Source: Gemmatimonadota bacterium
GTDB lineage: Bacteria; Latescibacterota; UBA2968
NCBI GenBank assembly: GCA_009838845.1
Contig: VXRD01000104.1
Coordinates: 62,001-126,000, forward strand
Direction of reading: 5' to 3'
Length of the DNA stretch: 64,000 bases
The notes below the pieces were generated by a model that saw only the letters and a program-made list of their open reading frames with translations, was not told the origin of the DNA and did not search any database. The position numbers and the translations under genes are program-made. Positions 34,669 to 43,550 of this stretch are shown in pieces. The stretch's first letter is position 1. Every line of letters starts with the position of its first letter.

Positions 34669-36204
34669 CTAAAAGTAGGTATTGAGGCGCATTTCCACGC
34701 CTTTGAAGGGGAGTACCAGATAGCAGGTCCCCGATGTGCAGGCGGTACCTCCCCGTCGTTCGCCCACAAAGAGGACGGCGTCGTAATGCGTGCCAAACCG
34801 CGCATTGAGGTTGAGAGACACGAAGGTGCGGCTGCCCGTTTCGATATCGAAAGTTTCTGGGCGGTCAACTTCAAAAGGGTCGGTTGTGTGATCGACGACA
34901 AGGGCTGCGCCAAAACCGCGCGCGTGTTGTGCGGAGAGCGCGCCATAAGTATTGGAGAAATACGGGTCGTTTTCAAAATGGACAGCGCGTTGGTATTGGA
35001 GGTCGAGGCCGAGGGTATGGCCGTGGGCAGTTGTGGTTTCAAAAATCGCGCCGCCCGTGCGGTGGCTGTCGATGATTTCGATGTCGTCTTTGCCCCAGTT
35101 AAAAAAGAAGGTGGCGGTCATGTTGTCAAATTTGTACAGATCAAAAGAGAAGTGTCTTTCTTTGAAAAAGGTCTGTATAGTCGGCGCTAAATCATTGCGC
35201 GCGTGACTGATATTGACCGTGAAATTACCCAGGCTCAGTGGCGTATAAGTGCCTTCGATTTGATAGCCTTTTTCGCTGGCGAGTAGCAGTACATGTGTGT
35301 TTCGGTTGAGCAAAGAAGCGGTGTGTTCGCGGATGAGCGATGGGGGGTCATTGAAGTGGAGATGCATGTTGTCGTAATCTTTGTATTCGACACTCAACCC
35401 CAGATTGTTCCAGCCCACATTGCCCGATAAGTAGAGGGCAGATCCTTTTTCGTTGTTTTCGCCTCGTGCATATTCGCCTTCGCGTTGTGCGTATTCGCCG
35501 TAGAAGCTGCCGTATAGGCCGGCTTTTTGCAGGATATTAGAGAGGTCGAGATCGGCAAAACCAGACCAGGCCCAATTTTTTTCGATGAGGGAATCCCTGG
35601 GGGTGATGTAGATGCCCGTGCTGCCAATTTTGAGATTGGAGGAGAGTCTGATGGCGAGTTCGCCGCCTGTGACCCAATCTCCGCGTCGGGAAACACTGCG
35701 CGGCGGGATACCGGTTTTGGCACCTGGGGGAATATCGCTGAGTGCTGATCGGCCGATGAGTGCTCTGGCTACTACGCGATTGCCAGTCCACGAGGCTGTC
35801 GCGCCTTCGAGGTCCTGAGCCGGGGCATAGCGCAGGCGATAAATGGGGCTTTCGAGCACGACGCCGGGCAGTTCAAATGCGCGAAGTGTGAGGCCCCGTC
35901 CGAGAATTGCGTAGTAATTGCCGATTTCCACATTTGCAACACCATGGTTCCACCGTGCGTATTTTTGCGTGATTTGATACGTTTCGCGGTCCGCCCCCCA
36001 GGTGTTATAAACTTCTGCTCTTAAACCGACCTGCAATCCCTTTTGCGTAAAGTCGAGATTCAACTGGTTGTAGGCCGTAGAGATGGCTGTGGAGTCAGAT
36101 CCCGGTATTTCACCGCGTTGCATTTCTGTCAATCCCGTGACGGTTATTTGTGCAGAAATGGGGGCTGAGAAGAGCAGGACGAGGAGCAGGCTACTTGCTT
36201 TCAT
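34669..36204 (-). CDS. Outer-membrane beta-barrel protein (DUF6029-like)
   Basis: 511 residues. Signal peptide S-L-L-L-V-L-L-F-S-A-P-I-S-A, then alternating amphipathic beta strands throughout and a C-terminal aromatic residue (L-N-T-Y-F), as in porin-type barrels. Phrases such as R-W-N-H-G-V-A-N-V-E-I-G-N-Y-Y and G-R-G-L-T-L-R resemble DUF6029 proteins. No plug, TonB box or known ligand site is seen. It follows a TlpA-like thioredoxin with a 14-nt overlap, so the pair is co-translated; the thioredoxin may serve its folding or a haem/redox process. Confidence 0.72.
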   Translation of the reverse strand: MKASSLLLVLLFSAPISAQITVTGLTEMQRGEIPGSDSTAISTAYNQLNLDFTQKGLQVGLRAEVYNTWGADRETYQITQKYARWNHGVANVEIGNYYAILGRGLTLRAFELPGVVLESPIYRLRYAPAQDLEGATASWTGNRVVARALIGRSALSDIPPGAKTGIPPRSVSRRGDWVTGGELAIRLSSNLKIGSTGIYITPRDSLIEKNWAWSGFADLDLSNILQKAGLYGSFYGEYAQREGEYARGENNEKGSALYLSGNVGWNNLGLSVEYKDYDNMHLHFNDPPSLIREHTASLLNRNTHVLLLASEKGYQIEGTYTPLSLGNFTVNISHARNDLAPTIQTFFKERHFSFDLYKFDNMTATFFFNWGKDDIEIIDSHRTGGAIFETTTAHGHTLGLDLQYQRAVHFENDPYFSNTYGALSAQHARGFGAALVVDHTTDPFEVDRPETFDIETGSRTFVSLNLNARFGTHYDAVLFVGERRGGTACTSGTCYLVLPFKGVEMRLNTYF

Positions 36205-36727
36205 CTGGGGTTTCCTTTTTCTCCGATGCTTCTTTTTTTTCTAATACTTTCTTTTCGGGTAATAGGATTTCTAAAGCGTCGATGATGGCCTTCCCATCGG
36301 ATAGACCGGCTTCTCGCAATACAATTTCTCTGTCTGGCGCAATGAGAATTGTGGTGGGCAGGGCGCGAACTTGCATGCGTTGCATAACCGATCCATCGGC
36401 GTCAATGGCGATTGGGAATGTGATGTTGCGCCCTCGCAAAAATGGGCGAATGCGGTTTTGACCTCGGGGCCCATCTTCGTTTACGCCGAGAACGGTGAGT
36501 CCCCTGTCGGCGTATTTGGCGTGGATTTCTTCGAGTTTGGGCATTGCTTTGATGCAGGGTTTGCACCATGTGGCCCAGAAGTCGAGTAACACAGGACCCT
36601 TTTCGAGGAGCGCGGTTAATTGTACCCGTTCGCCACTGAGGCCTGGCAGGTTGAAATCAGGGGCTTCTGTTGCGCGGGCAGATGATGCAATGAGAAGGCA
36701 GAGCCATAGTGCGAGAACTTTTTTCAT
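36191..36727 (-). CDS. TlpA-like secreted thioredoxin-fold protein
   Basis: 178 residues from ATG 36727 (AGGTAAT upstream; the longer frame is not supported). Signal peptide V-L-A-L-W-L-C-L-L-I-A-S-S-A-R-A, then A-P-D-F-N-L-P-G-L-S-G-E, D-F-W-A-T-W-C-K-P-C (CxxC = C-K-P-C) and A-L-P-T-T-I-L-I. TlpA/ResA-type reductases act in the periplasm on disulfides or in cytochrome maturation. The C-terminal ~25 residues are an unusual run of Lys and Glu. It overlaps the barrel-protein gene downstream. Confidence 0.9.
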   Translation of the reverse strand: MKKVLALWLCLLIASSARATEAPDFNLPGLSGERVQLTALLEKGPVLLDFWATWCKPCIKAMPKLEEIHAKYADRGLTVLGVNEDGPRGQNRIRPFLRGRNITFPIAIDADGSVMQRMQVRALPTTILIAPDREIVLREAGLSDGKAIIDALEILLPEKKVLEKKEASEKKETPDESK

Positions 36728-37016
36728 GAGATTACCTCTTGGGATGTGAGAAGTAGCCGAGCGTTGTATGTTATACGTAAAGACGGTGCCTATGTTCCCG
36801 CCTGTTGGTATAAGAGCAACCAACCAATATAAAATATGCCGAATTTTGCGTTTGAAGTGAAGAATTATTTTGAGATGTTGCTACAAATAAATAACACCTG
36901 TTCTTAAACAAATCCGTTTGCGGAAATAGGGACGGTGAAAAAACAATGGTGTAAAGGCTGACAGTAGGTTTATTTTATATATCAGATCAGAGAATACTGC
37001 AAAACCTCAAGAGAGA

Positions 37017-38255
37017 ATGAATATGCGTTCGCTTCAGGTGCAAATCTTCATCGCGTTGATCTTCGGCGCAATAAGTGGCGTGCTATTAGGTGAATCCGTT
37101 CTTCACTTTGCCTTTTTAGGGGCCCTTTTCCTCAAGGGTCTTAAAGTGATCATTGTCCCCTTGATCGTCACTTCCATTGTTTTCGGGGTGGTCGGCATGG
37201 GCCAGGTCGGTCATTTTGGACGCCTGAGTGCTCAGACCTTTACCTATTACCTGAGCTCCAGCTTGTTGTCCATTATCACCGGTCTGGTATTGGTCAATGC
37301 CATAAGTCCAGGCAAGGGGGCGCAGTTGCATTTGCAAGCACCTCCTGAACAATTGGCCCATTCCATAGCTCAATTCGGCGACGGTCCCAAAGCCGCCCTT
37401 GAGCGGATGTTGTTGGATATGGTGCCGGATAATGTATTCAAGGCCATGGCTGAAGGTCAGATTTTGCCCTTGATCGTCTTTTGCTTTCTTCTCGGATTTG
37501 CCATCATCCGCTTGCCCGATCCGCACCAGAAGCGTCTGTGTGAGTTTTTCCAATCGGCCTTTGAGGCTATGATGCAATTGACCCATTTTATTATTCGTCT
37601 GGCACCCATCGGCATTTTTGCCCTGGTCGCCAAAGTTGTTGGTACTACCGGTCTGTCGGTTTTCATCGATTTGGGGTTGTACGCCCTCACTGTCTTTGCT
37701 GGTCTGGTCGTCCACGCGGCGATTATCTTGCCGCTCGTGCTCTATTTTGTGGGTGGCATATCGCCTCTGGCTCTCCTGCGCGCCATGAGTCCGGCTCTTC
37801 TCACTGCTTTTTCTACCAGTTCTTCTTCGGCGACCTTGCCCATTACCATTGAATCGCTGGCACAACGCGCTGGCGTTTCCAACCGCACCACCAGTTTTGT
37901 CGCGCCGCTGGGTGCCACCATCAATATGGATGGTACAGCCCTGTTCGAATGCGTCGCCGCCTTATTTATTGCTCAAGCCTATGGGGTTGAGTTAGGATTT
38001 ATCCAGCAATTCCTGGTCGTCCTTACCGCTTTGTTGGCCTCCATCGGCGCGGCTGGTATTCCTATGACGGGCCTGGTGATGCTTTCTATTGTTCTATCCT
38101 CTGTGGGGCTGCCCCTGGAGGGGATCGGTCTGATTCTGGCTGTGGATCGCATTTTGGACATGTGTCGCACCACTGTCAATGTTTGGAGTGATTCGTGTGG
38201 CACAGCCCTGATAGCCCGCCGCCAGGGCGAAAAAATAGACGTTACTAAACGCTGA
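37017..38255 (+). CDS. Dicarboxylate/amino acid:cation symporter (GltP/DctA family)
   Basis: 412 residues, eight transmembrane helices with the family signatures: serine-rich hairpin F-S-T-S-S-S-S-A-T-L-P, TM7 motif N-M-D-G-T-A-L-F-E, second hairpin G-A-A-G-I-P-M-T-G and TM8 D-R-I-L-D-M-C-R-T-T-V-N-V-W. It imports glutamate, aspartate or C4-dicarboxylates with Na+ or H+. AGAGAG lies before the ATG; the Met at codon 3 could also serve. The 190-bp gap upstream shows nothing clear. An oxidoreductase gene follows 23 nt later. Confidence 0.93.
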   Translation: MNMRSLQVQIFIALIFGAISGVLLGESVLHFAFLGALFLKGLKVIIVPLIVTSIVFGVVGMGQVGHFGRLSAQTFTYYLSSSLLSIITGLVLVNAISPGKGAQLHLQAPPEQLAHSIAQFGDGPKAALERMLLDMVPDNVFKAMAEGQILPLIVFCFLLGFAIIRLPDPHQKRLCEFFQSAFEAMMQLTHFIIRLAPIGIFALVAKVVGTTGLSVFIDLGLYALTVFAGLVVHAAIILPLVLYFVGGISPLALLRAMSPALLTAFSTSSSSATLPITIESLAQRAGVSNRTTSFVAPLGATINMDGTALFECVAALFIAQAYGVELGFIQQFLVVLTALLASIGAAGIPMTGLVMLSIVLSSVGLPLEGIGLILAVDRILDMCRTTVNVWSDSCGTALIARRQGEKIDVTKR

Positions 38256-38278
38256 CATTTACTTATTGGAGGTTTGAT

Positions 38279-39328
38279 ATGGTTTCGATAGGTATTATTG
38301 GATTGGGATTTATGGGTATGACACATTACCGGGGGATTCGGAGTGTGCGTGGAGGTAAGGTGGCTGCGATATGCACGCGCAGTCCCAAAAAGCGAGCGGG
38401 AGATTGGCGGGGTTTGGGAGGTAATTTTGGAGAGCCGGGGGGGGTGGAAGATCTTTCGGGTATTCGCACGTATGAGAAGATTGATGATTTGCTATCGGAC
38501 GCTTCAATTGATCTGGTCGATATTTGTTTGCCGACGTCGCAACACTGCGAGGTTGCGATTGCTGCGATGCGCGCGGGCAAGCATGTGCTGGTCGAAAAGC
38601 CCATTGCGCTGAGTCTGGAGGATGCCGACCGCATGGTACAGGTGTCCGAACAGACGGGAAGGTTGATGATGGTGGCACAGGTTTTGCCCTTTTTTCCGGA
38701 GTTTGCCTATCTCAAGCAGGTGGTCGATGGTGGGGAATACGGCAATGTGCTCGGCGCGCATTTCAAGCGCGTTATTTCGCAGCCCAATTGGACGACTGCC
38801 TTCGGCAATATGGAAAAGAGCGGGGGACCGGGCGTCGATTTGCATATTCACGATACGCATTATATCCTGGTGTTGCTCGGTCGGCCAGATCGGGTGGTGT
38901 CTTCGGGCAGGCTGGTGCGAGATCGGTATGTGGAATATATTTCGACGAGTTATCAATACGATAGCCAGCCGGATTTGTGCGTGACGTGTGCTTCGGGTGC
39001 TATTTCTCAGCAGGGGAGGGCGTTTACGCACGGGTTTGAGGTTTATATGGAGCGCGCTACGGTGCTTTTCGAGTTTGCGACTCTGGGCGGCAAGCCGGTT
39101 GTGACGATGCCCGTGACCTTGTTGACGGATGATGGTGAGGTGCGAGTACCTGATTTGGGCGATGCCGATCCCGTGGTGGCATTTACCAACGAGATTCAAG
39201 CTGCGGTAGATGCCGTGGAAAGCGGCGAAGTTGCCAGAGAAATTTCTGGAGAGAGTGCTGCTGACGCGCTGCGTCTGTGTTTTGTGGAGGTTGAGTCGGT
39301 AAGGCGTAGGCAGGCAGTGGTGGTGTGA
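38279..39328 (+). CDS. Gfo/Idh/MocA family oxidoreductase
   Basis: 349 residues. N-terminal NAD(P) site G-I-I-G-L-G-F-M-G-M (residues 5-14) and the intact catalytic motif V-E-K-P (about residue 105), then the C-terminal domain with D-L-H-I-H-D-T-H-Y, where His residues usually take part in catalysis. A sugar-type dehydrogenase of unknown substrate. TTGGAGG lies 8 nt before the ATG. It may share a transcript with the symporter upstream, and a strong hairpin closes the unit. Confidence 0.9.
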   Translation: MVSIGIIGLGFMGMTHYRGIRSVRGGKVAAICTRSPKKRAGDWRGLGGNFGEPGGVEDLSGIRTYEKIDDLLSDASIDLVDICLPTSQHCEVAIAAMRAGKHVLVEKPIALSLEDADRMVQVSEQTGRLMMVAQVLPFFPEFAYLKQVVDGGEYGNVLGAHFKRVISQPNWTTAFGNMEKSGGPGVDLHIHDTHYILVLLGRPDRVVSSGRLVRDRYVEYISTSYQYDSQPDLCVTCASGAISQQGRAFTHGFEVYMERATVLFEFATLGGKPVVTMPVTLLTDDGEVRVPDLGDADPVVAFTNEIQAAVDAVESGEVAREISGESAADALRLCFVEVESVRRRQAVVV

Positions 39329-39360
39329 ACAGAGACGAGTTCTACATCGGCTATAAAAAG

Positions 39361-39395
39361 AATAGGGGCGAACACAGTTCGCCCCTATTTGACTT
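39361..39395. terminator. Strong bidirectional terminator between convergent genes
   Basis: AATAGGGGCGAAC (39361-39373) pairs over 13 perfect base pairs with GTTCGCCCCTATT (39377-39389), with a 3-nt loop, a T-rich stretch after it on plus and an A-rich (minus: T-rich) stretch before it. It separates the oxidoreductase (plus) from the Gly-rich protein (minus). Confidence 0.9.
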
Positions 39396-39400
39396 TGCTT

Positions 39401-40939
39401 TTAACGCATTCTCACCTCAGCGACAGGCGTTCCCGCTGCCCCCTCGAGCATGAGACTGCTCGCTCTGGCAAGGGTGGCTGATATGTTTTCGAGGCTTTGG
39501 CCGTCGAAGGATTGACCACCAATGATTTTGGGACTGACGATGAGTGCCTGGCCAGCAGGTTCATCGAATAAGGCGAATGTCACGCTGCTGCCATAGCGCG
39601 CCATCGCGCTTATTGTGTCGTGAAATTGAGAGATGGTTTGAGTAGAGACATCGCCGACTTTCATTTCGATAAAGACAATATCGGGAAGTGCGGCATCCAT
39701 GGCTTTTTGCGCGACCTCGATGATGAATGTGCTACCGAGTTTGCGGCTTTCTTCGCTGTCCATCAATACGCCGGATACCAGCCGACCAAATGCCTCATCT
39801 TTGATGATTTTTTTGAGTTTGAGAGCTTCCGGGGTCAGCTTGGGTTTGACTATGCGGTCGATATATCGCTGCGATTTGCCCTGTTTTATGGCTGTGCCGA
39901 GTTGTTCTTCTATGGTGCCTGCGATTTTTTCGAGGCTGGGTGCGTTGACGGCAGAAGGGCTGTATCTGGTACCATAGCCCTTGGTTTTGCTAACTATGGG
40001 GGGGATTTCTTTTTCCCCAGACTGATAGAAAGCCAGCGTGCGCGTATGGGTTTTGTCCTCGACGGCTTTGTTGTGATATTCAAATAGCGAAGGGACTTTG
40101 AGATTTTTGCCTTTGATTGCATTGGGTGAAGCCGTTTGAACGGTGGTCATCCAATCGCGCGATTTTTTGCCGTAGTCGATATTGTTAAATAATGCCCCTC
40201 TGTACGTCAGATAGGCGGGGATATTCGATCCCGACCCCGATCCGGTGATCGCAATGATGACCACGCCTTTGGGCAAGCCCTGGTCTGGTAGGACAAAAGA
40301 TTCGAAAGCGTGTTCGAGCATGGCGTATTGAGCAGGTGTAAAGTCGGTGATATTCAGACTGGGACCTCCGCGCCCACCTCCACCGCCGCGTGCTCCTTGC
40401 CCCTGGCGTCCCTGTCCACCGCCGCGTGCTCCTTGCCCTCGTCGGCCCCCCTGTCCACCGCCGCGCACTCCTTGTCCCTGGCGCTCCTGTCCTCCACTGC
40501 GTGCTCCTTGCCCTTGCCCCCGACGTCCCTGTCTGCCGCCCTGCAGTGCCTGAAATTCGCGCAAGATATTGCCGAATACCGCGTTAAATTCCTGGCGATC
40601 GGTGTTGAGGATTTTGCGAAAAAAGAGTTCGAGTTGCTGGTGGCGAACGGGAAACAGATCGTCCCATTTTTTAGCCTGATCGAGTATGTACATCTGTATG
40701 GGGGCTGGCATTTGGTTGAGAATCTGCGCGTTGGCTTCGAGGAGTTTTTGGGCATCCCAGGGGTATTCGGCAAATTGTCTGCGTTGCTGGGGGCTCAAAT
40801 CTGCGCGTCCACCACCGCCGCCGCCGCGTCCACCACCGCCACGTCCACCCCCTCCGCGCTGTGCGTAAATATCTGACAGGTCCAAGGCGCATAGTGCCGC
40901 GCCCATCAGTAAGATCGATATCCATCTTGAAGGTCGCAT
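39401..40939 (-). CDS. Secreted Gly/Arg/Gln-rich protein of unknown function
   Basis: 512 residues from ATG 40939 (GGGAGG 5 nt upstream; the longer frame lacks a site). Signal peptide ends near D-I-Y-A-Q, followed directly by R-G-G-G-G-R-type repeats. A helical domain (about 45-130) comes next, then a second low-complexity block of Gly, Arg and Gln (about 135-190, units such as [11 protein letters not shown]), then a mixed C-terminal domain of some 320 residues with no motif I recognise. Envelope location likely. It lies just downstream of a lipoprotein hydrolase gene (45-nt gap). Confidence 0.62.
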   Translation of the reverse strand: MRPSRWISILLMGAALCALDLSDIYAQRGGGGRGGGGRGGGGGGRADLSPQQRRQFAEYPWDAQKLLEANAQILNQMPAPIQMYILDQAKKWDDLFPVRHQQLELFFRKILNTDRQEFNAVFGNILREFQALQGGRQGRRGQGQGARSGGQERQGQGVRGGGQGGRRGQGARGGGQGRQGQGARGGGGGRGGPSLNITDFTPAQYAMLEHAFESFVLPDQGLPKGVVIIAITGSGSGSNIPAYLTYRGALFNNIDYGKKSRDWMTTVQTASPNAIKGKNLKVPSLFEYHNKAVEDKTHTRTLAFYQSGEKEIPPIVSKTKGYGTRYSPSAVNAPSLEKIAGTIEEQLGTAIKQGKSQRYIDRIVKPKLTPEALKLKKIIKDEAFGRLVSGVLMDSEESRKLGSTFIIEVAQKAMDAALPDIVFIEMKVGDVSTQTISQFHDTISAMARYGSSVTFALFDEPAGQALIVSPKIIGGQSFDGQSLENISATLARASSLMLEGAAGTPVAEVRMR

Positions 40940-40983
40940 GGTTGCCTCCCGTGTGAAGAGATGACGCGTTTTCATACATCGTT

Positions 40984-41760
40984 TCAAAGATTTTTGTCGA
41001 GCCAGTCCAGGGCGGTTGTCCACGCGTTGCCCTGGGCGAGCAAGTCGAGTCCATGTCCCGTTCCCTGATAGCCGATTACGGCAGTAACCCCCCGGGTCAA
41101 TTCAGACATGTTTTGGGATGAGGTGTAGGCATATCCATCGCCAAAAGCTGCGAGATAGAGAATGTTGCGGGGTGCAAAACCGGGAATATTGGTGCCGATG
41201 AGAATTTCCTGAGCCTGATTTTCGCGAAAGCTGGGCGAAACGGATACGGTTGCTTTGATATCGGGATACAGACCCGCGCTTACAAAGGCGATGTTGGCAC
41301 CGATGTCTGTACCGATGACACCGATGCGGTTGGGGTCGGCTTCTGTGCGGGTTTTGAGAAATGCAATTGCAGCGACGACATCGAGCGGCATCTGGTTGAA
41401 GTCTTCAATGGAAAAGTTCTGGATTGTGTACGGTTGCCCATTGCGAAAGATGCTGTTGCCATGCCCGCGCAGATCAAAGGCGAGTGCCAAATATCCTCGC
41501 TCGGCAACGAGTTCGGGAACAAAGTCCGCCCACTGAATGTGGTTTTCGTTAAATGGATGGAGCAGGATGACTGCAGGGCGAGGGGCGGGGTGATTGGGCG
41601 AAGAAAAGAGTGTGCCAAATAACAGAAAGCCGTCTGGCGTTTGAAATTGTACGGGTTCCAGGCGCGCGTGCTGGGCGGTGAGTTCAGGTTCGGTAGGTGT
41701 CGGCGCAGTGGTGCCGCCGCATCCGATTAAAAATATCGCGATCCACAGGTATTGGCGCAT
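40984..41760 (-). CDS. Alpha/beta-hydrolase lipoprotein with Asp at the nucleophile position
   Basis: 258 residues. Lipobox I-F-L-I-G-C, then a small dienelactone-hydrolase-like alpha/beta fold: L-L-H-P-F-N-E-N oxyanion region, F-D-L-R-G-H-G-N-S, and a nucleophile elbow reading G-T-D152-I-G instead of G-x-S-x-G. A possible acid (F-G-D-G-Y) and His (T-G-H-G-L-D) follow. Asp nucleophiles occur in haloalkane dehalogenases and epoxide hydrolases but are unusual in this branch, so activity could be altered or lost. Anchored on the periplasmic side of the envelope. Confidence 0.8.
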   Translation of the reverse strand: MRQYLWIAIFLIGCGGTTAPTPTEPELTAQHARLEPVQFQTPDGFLLFGTLFSSPNHPAPRPAVILLHPFNENHIQWADFVPELVAERGYLALAFDLRGHGNSIFRNGQPYTIQNFSIEDFNQMPLDVVAAIAFLKTRTEADPNRIGVIGTDIGANIAFVSAGLYPDIKATVSVSPSFRENQAQEILIGTNIPGFAPRNILYLAAFGDGYAYTSSQNMSELTRGVTAVIGYQGTGHGLDLLAQGNAWTTALDWLDKNL

Positions 41761-41895
41761 GATATTATCCTTTGAGCTATTTTATTTTTGACTATTGTAG
41801 ATAGATGTTTGTTCCTCAGAATAAGGGGAACATAAGGCAATTGAACTATAATAGCAAGGCGAGCAAGCAAGCATACCCCATTTTAAGGAGGAAAG

Positions 41896-42066
41896 ATGCC
41901 AGAATTTACGCGTTATGATTTGATTCTGATGGCGATTACCGGAGGGCTTTTTATCGTGGGATTGTGGTGTACGATTTTTGCCTTTCTCTATGGATTTATG
42001 AAGCGCTTAGATCAGATTATTTTGCTGTTGAAGCAGGCGAATCAAGATGCCGATGCGGCTTCTTGA
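41896..42066 (+). CDS. Small single-pass membrane protein (56 residues)
   Basis: A strong AAGGAGG 5 nt before ATG 41896 opens a 56-codon frame: P-E-F-T-R-Y-D-L-I-L, one transmembrane helix (about residues 9-33, rich in Ile, Leu, Gly, Phe), then a charged tail K-R-L-D-Q-I-I-L-L-L-K-Q-A-N-Q ending A-D-A-A-S. The gene is shorter than a usual cut-off but has clear coding character. Function unknown. It ends 77 nt before the sulfatase start on the same strand and may lead that transcript. Confidence 0.65.
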   Translation: MPEFTRYDLILMAITGGLFIVGLWCTIFAFLYGFMKRLDQIILLLKQANQDADAAS

Positions 42067-42143
42067 GAATGGTTGCCTATTTTACCATGGGCATTTATAT
42101 TGGGCAAAATAGTTCCCAAAAACACTTTCTGAAAGGACAATGA

Positions 42144-43541
42144 ATGAGCAAACCGAATATTTTGATGATTATAACTGATCAGCAGCGGTGGGATGCGCTG
42201 AGTTGTGTGAGCGATTGGCTGGAGACGCCCAATATGGACCGCATTGCGGCCGAGGGCGTGCGGTTTTCAAATTGCGTGACCAATTCCCCGGTGTGTATTC
42301 CAACGCGGTTGAGTCTGGCTACCGGGCATTATCCGCACAATACGGGGGTTTGGGATAATCAGGACCACACGTTATCGCCAGATTGTCCAACGTGGATGCA
42401 GGCGGTGCGCGATGCGGGGTATCGCACGAGTCTGTTTGGCAAGACGCATTTACACCCGCACGGAGGCGATTTGAGGGATCGCGAGCATTTGATGCACAGT
42501 TATGGGCTTGATGATGTGGATGAGATTGGCGGGCCAAGGGCGAGCGCGCGATGTTTGTCGTATATGACGGCGATGTGGGAAGAGAAGGGGTTGTGGGCTG
42601 CGTATCAGGCGGATTTCGAGGAGCGTTTTAGCAATAAGCCCTGGGTGACGCGGCCATCGACATTGCCTTTTGAGGATTATGCGGATGTGTATGTGGGACA
42701 GCAGGCGAAGAAGTATCTGGCGGGATATGACCGCGATCAACCCTGGTTCTGCTGGGTGAGTTTTGGGGGGCCTCACGAACCGTGGGATACGCCAGAACCC
42801 CATTATAGCCGGTATAACCCGGAGGATATGCCCGATCCGGTTGCGGCGCCAGAGGATGACCGCGAGCGTCCACGGGGTTTGTTAGATGCCAAGCAAAAGA
42901 TACCTTTTGAACCGGGAGAAGAGAAATTGTTGCGCGCAAATTACGCGGGCAATGTCACGTTGATTGACGATCAGATTGGCGAGATTTTCGATGTGATTGA
43001 ACAGCGCGGCGAGATGGATAATACGGTTGTTGTACTGACGTCGGATCACGGCGAGATGAATGGGGATTACGGTTTTATTTATAAGAGCAATCTTTTAAAT
43101 GGTGCGGTGCGGGTTCCCCTGCTGATTCGCACGCCCGGGACGGCGAGTAGTGATGTTGCTGGTTCGGTGTGTGATAGTCCTATTGAGTGGTTTGACGCGG
43201 GACCGACGCTGGTTGAGCTCGCAGGGGGTGAACTCGACTTCAGACAGTTTGCCAAATCGGCCTGTCCCGTTCTGGAAGATCCGACGCGAGAACACCGCAC
43301 AGAAGCGATATCGGAATACGGTGGGGAAATTATGTTGTTGGATCGCGAATGGAAAATCGCGCTGAATCGCGAGGGACAGCCCTATTTGCTTTTTAATGTG
43401 CAAGAAGATCCCGGTGAGGTGAATAATCTCGCGGGTTTGCCCGAGATGGCCGAGGTTGAGAATCAACTGCGCCTGCGGATTCTCGATCGCGTGGCTTCGT
43501 CACAGGTTTTGTCGGGGGCGCATTTTGCGTTGGGGACATGA
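42144..43541 (+). CDS. Sulfatase (Cys-type)
   Basis: 465 residues. I-I-T-D-Q-Q-R near the N-terminus (metal ligands), FGly motif C-I-P-T-R with Cys51, then T-G-H-Y-P-H, G-K-T-H-L, L-T-S-D-H-G-E-M and a C-terminal E-D-P-G-E-V-N-N-L-A. A formylglycine-dependent sulfuric-ester hydrolase, without a signal peptide. GAAAGGA precedes the ATG. It is followed by a second sulfatase after 9 nt, in one operon. Confidence 0.92.
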   Translation: MSKPNILMIITDQQRWDALSCVSDWLETPNMDRIAAEGVRFSNCVTNSPVCIPTRLSLATGHYPHNTGVWDNQDHTLSPDCPTWMQAVRDAGYRTSLFGKTHLHPHGGDLRDREHLMHSYGLDDVDEIGGPRASARCLSYMTAMWEEKGLWAAYQADFEERFSNKPWVTRPSTLPFEDYADVYVGQQAKKYLAGYDRDQPWFCWVSFGGPHEPWDTPEPHYSRYNPEDMPDPVAAPEDDRERPRGLLDAKQKIPFEPGEEKLLRANYAGNVTLIDDQIGEIFDVIEQRGEMDNTVVVLTSDHGEMNGDYGFIYKSNLLNGAVRVPLLIRTPGTASSDVAGSVCDSPIEWFDAGPTLVELAGGELDFRQFAKSACPVLEDPTREHRTEAISEYGGEIMLLDREWKIALNREGQPYLLFNVQEDPGEVNNLAGLPEMAEVENQLRLRILDRVASSQVLSGAHFALGT

Positions 43542-43550
43542 GGAGGCGCG

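Noticed and set aside
36828-37016. Riboswitch or small RNA before the symporter gene
   Set aside because: Only a tiny TCCGTTTGCGGA hairpin is visible; no conserved aptamer pattern recognised.
40310-40876. 188-codon plus-strand frame with Pro/Ser/Cys-rich repeats
   Set aside because: Antisense of the Gly/Arg-rich block of the secreted protein at 39401-40939.
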